From assembly GCA_937925635.1 (NCBI GenBank), contig CALALX010000107.1, positions 1 through 9,469 on the forward strand: a DNA stretch of 9,469 nucleotides, written 5' to 3'. Position 1 is the stretch's first letter. Every line of letters starts with the position of its first letter. This DNA comes from an uncultured Caulobacter sp. (GTDB lineage: Bacteria > Pseudomonadota > Alphaproteobacteria > Caulobacterales > Caulobacteraceae). The notes beneath the pieces were generated by a model. It saw only the letters and a program-made list of their open reading frames with translations. It ran no database searches and was not told where the DNA came from. Below are positions 7,075 through 9,469 of the stretch, one piece after another. The position numbers and the translations under genes were made by a program.

Positions 7075-7686
7075 ATGGACCTCTATTTCTCGCCCCTCGC
7101 CTGCTCTCTGGCTACCCGCATTTCGCTGTACGAAGCCGGCGCCGACGCCCGCTTCCTGTCCGTGAACCTCAAGACCAAGACCCTGGCCGACGGCGGCGAC
7201 TTTCTCGCCGTCAATCCCAAGGGCCAGGTGCCGGTGGTCCGCTTCGAGGATGGCGCGGTGCTGACCGAGAACGCCGCCATTCTCACCTACGTCTCCAGTG
7301 CCTACCCGAAGGTCGGCGCGACGGGAGTCAACGCCCTGCGGCTCGCGGAATGGCTGAGTTTCATCAGCGCCGAGCTGCATCGTGGCGTCTTCGGGACGCT
7401 GCTCTCGGCCAAGGCCAACGACGGCGCCAAGGCCTTCGCCCGCGAGGAGGCGATCGCGCGCCTCGCCCATCTCGACGCCCATCTGCAGGACCGTGATTTC
7501 CTGGTCGGCGAGACCTTCACCGTGGCCGACGCCTATCTGACCACCATCCTCAACTGGAACCAGATCGCGCAGATCGACCTCGCGCCCTGGCCTCATCTGG
7601 TCGCCTATCACCGTCGGATGCTGTCCCGTCCGGCGGTGCTCAGGGCGGTCGGCGAAGAGCGTGAGCTCTACGCGCGGGCCGCCTGA
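7075..7686 (+). CDS. Glutathione S-transferase, beta-class (GstA-like)
   Basis: The 203-residue cytoplasmic enzyme conjugates glutathione to electrophiles. Residues 1-77 form the thioredoxin-like domain: MDLYFSPLACSLATRI with Cys10, the residue typical of bacterial beta-class enzymes (E. coli GstA, 201 residues), NPKGQVPVVRFEDG with the cis-Pro, and LTENAAIL with the glutathione-binding Glu-Asn. The all-helical domain follows, with SAELHRGVFG (H102, matching the GstA His) and FTVADAYLTTILNW, the N-capping motif of the C-terminal domain. ATG 7075 is chosen for the family-typical start and GGAGAAG (7065-7071) just upstream. ATG 7063 would add MEKT and is possible. It is controlled in all likelihood by the divergent TetR protein. 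The substrate is unknown. Confidence 0.93.
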   Translation: MDLYFSPLACSLATRISLYEAGADARFLSVNLKTKTLADGGDFLAVNPKGQVPVVRFEDGAVLTENAAILTYVSSAYPKVGATGVNALRLAEWLSFISAELHRGVFGTLLSAKANDGAKAFAREEAIARLAHLDAHLQDRDFLVGETFTVADAYLTTILNWNQIAQIDLAPWPHLVAYHRRMLSRPAVLRAVGEERELYARAA

Positions 7687-7692
7687 CGGGGA

Positions 7693-7729
7693 GGCCGCCG
7701 GGGCCGCGGACCATGGGGCCCCGGCGGCC
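7693..7729 (+). terminator. Strong GC hairpin after the glutathione S-transferase
   Basis: GGCCGCCGGGGCC (7693-7705) pairs perfectly with GGCCCCGGCGGCC (7717-7729) around an 11-base loop, beginning 6 bases past the stop codon. No T-run follows (GATTCTCC), so it may end transcription imperfectly or mainly protect the 3' end. Confidence 0.65.
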
Positions 7730-7804
7730 GATTCTCCGCCTATTCACCATTCCCATTCACGGACGTTCAACAGCCCTCGGTCATCGTGGCGTCCTCTCGG
7801 GGAA

Positions 7805-7819
7805 CCGCCGGATCGGCGG
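7805..7819 (+). promoter_or_regulatory. Small hairpin over the ribosome-binding region of the response regulator
   Basis: CCGCCG (7805-7810) pairs with CGGCGG (7814-7819) around GAT. The right arm and the next base give GGCGGA, the only Shine-Dalgarno-like stretch before ATG 7826. Folding would hide it. It could be chance in such GC-rich DNA. Confidence 0.35.
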
Positions 7820-7825
7820 ACGCAC

Positions 7826-8314
7826 ATGGATCGCAAGAGGCGCACACAGATTCTGCTCGTCGACGACAATCGCCACGCGCGGTTGTTTCTGACCCAGATT
7901 CTGAACGCCGCCGACATTGAGGTGCGGCAGGCCGCGAGCGGACCCGAGGCCCTGAAAATGCTCGGCGAACACCGCTTCGACGCGGTCATCGCCGACATGT
8001 ACATGCAGCCGATGGACGGCATCGCCCTGACCCGGGAGATCCGCGCCCTGGCCGATCAGACCCTGCGCAACCTGCCGATCGTCATGGCGTCCGCCCAGGC
8101 CAGCCGCGCGGTCGTCGAGGGCGGACGGGCCGTCGGCGTCACCGGCTTCGTGGCCAAACCCTTCTCGGCCGCCGCCGTCCTGACCCGGCTCGAAAACGCC
8201 CTCAATCCCCGCAGTGTCCACTACGTCGACGCGCCCGGACGCCCCGACCTGGCCCTTGAGGTCGAGGCCGAGGTCAAGGCCGCCGAGGACGAGATCGCCA
8301 GCGCCTACATCTGA
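7826..8314 (+). CDS. Stand-alone response regulator receiver protein (CheY-like)
   Basis: This 162-residue protein is a single receiver domain without a DNA-binding or enzymatic output domain. It has the acidic pocket D13/D14 in ILLVDDN, the phospho-acceptor D57 in VIADMYM, S89 in the IVMASA switch position and K111 in GFVAKPF, so it should be phosphorylated by a histidine kinase. After residue about 125 there is a 37-residue tail rich in Glu/Asp and Ala (LEVEAEVKAAEDEIASAYI region), probably helical. No kinase gene is nearby, so it is an orphan that may act as a phosphate shuttle or by protein contact. ATG 7826 directly precedes the first strand; the longer open frame upstream runs through the hairpin after the transferase gene and is not coding. 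The 139-base upstream gap carries a GATTC site at 7730; others are inside the gene (7849, 7897). Confidence 0.92.
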   Translation: MDRKRRTQILLVDDNRHARLFLTQILNAADIEVRQAASGPEALKMLGEHRFDAVIADMYMQPMDGIALTREIRALADQTLRNLPIVMASAQASRAVVEGGRAVGVTGFVAKPFSAAAVLTRLENALNPRSVHYVDAPGRPDLALEVEAEVKAAEDEIASAYI

Positions 8315-8359
8315 GCTGCGATGCGCGTCGGCGCGCCACGGGATCGGGGCGCTCTCCGG

Positions 8360-9316
8360 TCAGGCCTGAACCGGCGACAGCAGCGGCTCCTCGTGGAAAT
8401 AGCGCCGCAGGTTCTCCAGCGTCTGCCCGACCATCCTGGGGATGCTCTCCAGCGTGCCGCCGGCGGTGTGCGGCGTCAGCACCGTGTTGGGCGTGTCGGC
8501 CCAGCGTGACGCCGGGGTCGGCTCCTGCTCGAACACGTCCAGCGCCGCCATGCCCAGCTCACCGGCCTTGAGGGCGGCGATCAGGGCGTCCTCGTCGACC
8601 ACCGAGCCGCGCGCCACATTGACGATGCACCCCCGCGGCCCGACCGCCTCGATGACCGCCTTGCTGATCAGGCGGCGATTGGCGGCGTCGCCGCGGCAGG
8701 CGACGAACAGCACGTCGCTGTCCCGCGCCAGCGCCAGCAGGCTTTGCGCCCGGGGCCAGGGGCTGTCCTTGTCGTTGGGGCCCCACCAGCCGACCGACAG
8801 ACCGAAGGGCTCGACCCGCCGCGCGATCGCCTGGCCGATGTGCCCCAGGCCGACGATCCCGGCCTTGCGGCCCCTGAGCCCCGGCCGCGGCCGCATACGG
8901 TCCGCGTGGGTCCAGCGGCCCTCGCGCACGGTGCGATCCCCGACCACGATGCCGCGCCAGGCCGCGAGAAACGCGCCCACGGCGTGGTCGGCGACATCAT
9001 CGGCGTTGAGGCCCTGCGAATGGGTCACGGCGATGCCGCGGCTCCGGCACCAAGGGACGTCGACGCCGTCGTAGCCGACGCTGACGCAGGCGATCAGGCC
9101 CAGCCTGGGCATTTCCGACAGCAGGTCCTTCGACAGCTTCACCTCGCCGGCATGGACGATGGCCCGCACCTCCCGCCCAGGCCCTTCGAGGAAATCCAGC
9201 GGGTCGGCCTGCTCCCAGAGCCGCAGCACGCGATAGGCGGGCTCCAGCGCCGCCTGCATCGGCAACAGCATCTCGTGCGACAGCAGGATGATGGGTGGGG
9301 TCGGCGCGTCCTTCAT
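8360..9316 (-). CDS. D-isomer-specific 2-hydroxyacid dehydrogenase (glyoxylate/hydroxypyruvate reductase type)
   Basis: The 318-residue cytoplasmic oxidoreductase interconverts a 2-keto acid and its D-2-hydroxy acid with NAD(P)H. The substrate domain holds SVGYDGVDV (79-87), and the Rossmann domain begins at KAGIVGLGHIGQAIARR with G156, G158 and G161. The catalytic residues are all present: R236 in NVARGSVVDE, E265 in DVFEQEP, and H283 in TPHTAGGT. The end of the second Rossmann strand reads SVGWWGPN with no acidic residue, which favours NADPH over NADH. The overall wording is closest to the plant and bacterial hydroxypyruvate/hydroxyphenylpyruvate reductase group, not to SerA, which has a C-terminal ACT domain absent here. 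Exact substrate is open. It converges with the response regulator, with 45 bases between them, and has no obvious Shine-Dalgarno. A palindrome lies 38 bases upstream of its start. Confidence 0.94.
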   Translation of the reverse strand: MKDAPTPPIILLSHEMLLPMQAALEPAYRVLRLWEQADPLDFLEGPGREVRAIVHAGEVKLSKDLLSEMPRLGLIACVSVGYDGVDVPWCRSRGIAVTHSQGLNADDVADHAVGAFLAAWRGIVVGDRTVREGRWTHADRMRPRPGLRGRKAGIVGLGHIGQAIARRVEPFGLSVGWWGPNDKDSPWPRAQSLLALARDSDVLFVACRGDAANRRLISKAVIEAVGPRGCIVNVARGSVVDEDALIAALKAGELGMAALDVFEQEPTPASRWADTPNTVLTPHTAGGTLESIPRMVGQTLENLRRYFHEEPLLSPVQA

Positions 9317-9354
9317 GCCCGCGACATTGCGCCGCCCCGCGCGCGCGTCAATCG

Positions 9355-9366
9355 CACGACGTCGTG
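9355..9366. promoter_or_regulatory. Perfect 12-bp palindrome upstream of the hydroxyacid dehydrogenase
   Basis: CACGACGTCGTG is perfectly palindromic and lies 39-50 bases upstream of ATG 9316. A -35-like TTGACG (minus strand, 9351-9346) lies next to it, with only a poor -10 (AATGTC) 17 bases on. It could be an operator for an unlinked regulator. Short GC-rich palindromes also arise by chance. Confidence 0.4.
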
Positions 9367-9410
9367 AGCATCGCGCCCGGACCGATCCGACCGCGCGCCG
9401 CCCCCTGCGC

Positions 9411-9469
9411 CTATAGGAAGTCCCCGGCCGAGAGCTGGCTGGAGGTGGTGTTGAGGAAGACCAGGAACT
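9411..9469 (-). CDS. Possible C-terminal end of an unidentified gene (partial)
   Basis: On the minus strand the window edge reads FLVFLNTTSSQLSAGDFL and then TAG (9413-9411). The text is protein-like, codon third positions are mostly G or C, and what lies downstream looks non-coding. Too little is present to name it. The opposite strand is also open over this short stretch, with a less natural Arg-rich reading, so a non-coding edge cannot be excluded. Confidence 0.35.
   Translation of the reverse strand, partial: FLVFLNTTSSQLSAGDFL

Noticed and set aside
7801..7825. GGAAC at 7801 as a stress-sigma promoter for the response regulator
   Set aside because: No GTT follows at 16-17 bases, and transcription would start inside the gene.
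8323..8336. GCGCG-TCGG-CGCGC as a bidirectional terminator between the convergent genes
   Set aside because: Short, loop of alternating GC, no T-run on either strand.

Overview
The window reads as a high-GC alphaproteobacterial chromosome segment, most likely Caulobacterales (Caulobacter or Phenylobacterium). The signs are the very high GC content, a split methionine synthase next to metF, a periplasmic subclass B3 metallo-beta-lactamase resembling the CAU-1 group, GC-palindrome interspersed repeats whose translation reads IIPAKAGTQ, and GANTC (CcrM-type) sites. No database search was possible, so family names rest on motifs and alignment from memory.

Region 1 (1-6155, all minus strand) is a tightly packed methionine / S-adenosylmethionine-cycle operon. 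In transcription order it holds: an ArsR-type winged-helix protein fused to a SAM-dependent methyltransferase domain (5144-6115, SahR-like); metF (4206-5147); a secreted B3 metallo-beta-lactamase (3352-4209); the homocysteine-binding half of methionine synthase (2291-3355); an unrecognised 122-residue protein (1921-2289); a pyridoxamine-phosphate-oxidase-like flavin protein (1264-1920); and the folate/cobalamin half of methionine synthase (from 1263, running off the left edge). Every junction is a 4-base stop/start overlap, a direct TGA-ATG abutment or a 1-base gap, so the seven genes are probably one translationally coupled transcript. MetF makes 5-methyl-tetrahydrofolate and the two MetH halves use it to methylate homocysteine. 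A perfect 16-bp palindrome (6123-6138) just upstream of the first gene is the obvious operator, and a second dyad sits directly beside it (6139-6155).

Region 2 (6156-7729) has a featureless 227-base spacer, then a TetR repressor (minus) divergent from a beta-class glutathione S-transferase (plus). Their shared 77-base gap contains a perfect CGCATA-TT-TATGCG palindrome and a 12-bp long-armed inverted repeat that overlaps the tetR start codon. A strong 13-bp GC hairpin follows the transferase.

Region 3 (7730-9469) has an orphan single-domain response regulator (plus), preceded by a small hairpin over its ribosome-binding region. It converges on a D-2-hydroxyacid dehydrogenase (minus), which has a perfect 12-bp palindrome in its upstream region. 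The last 59 bases may be the C-terminal end of another minus-strand gene.

The points most worth a second look are the two unexplained proteins separating the MetH halves, the B3 beta-lactamase coupled into a methionine operon, the operator of the SahR-like regulator, and the repeat pair that has become the C-terminus of the oxidase-like protein.
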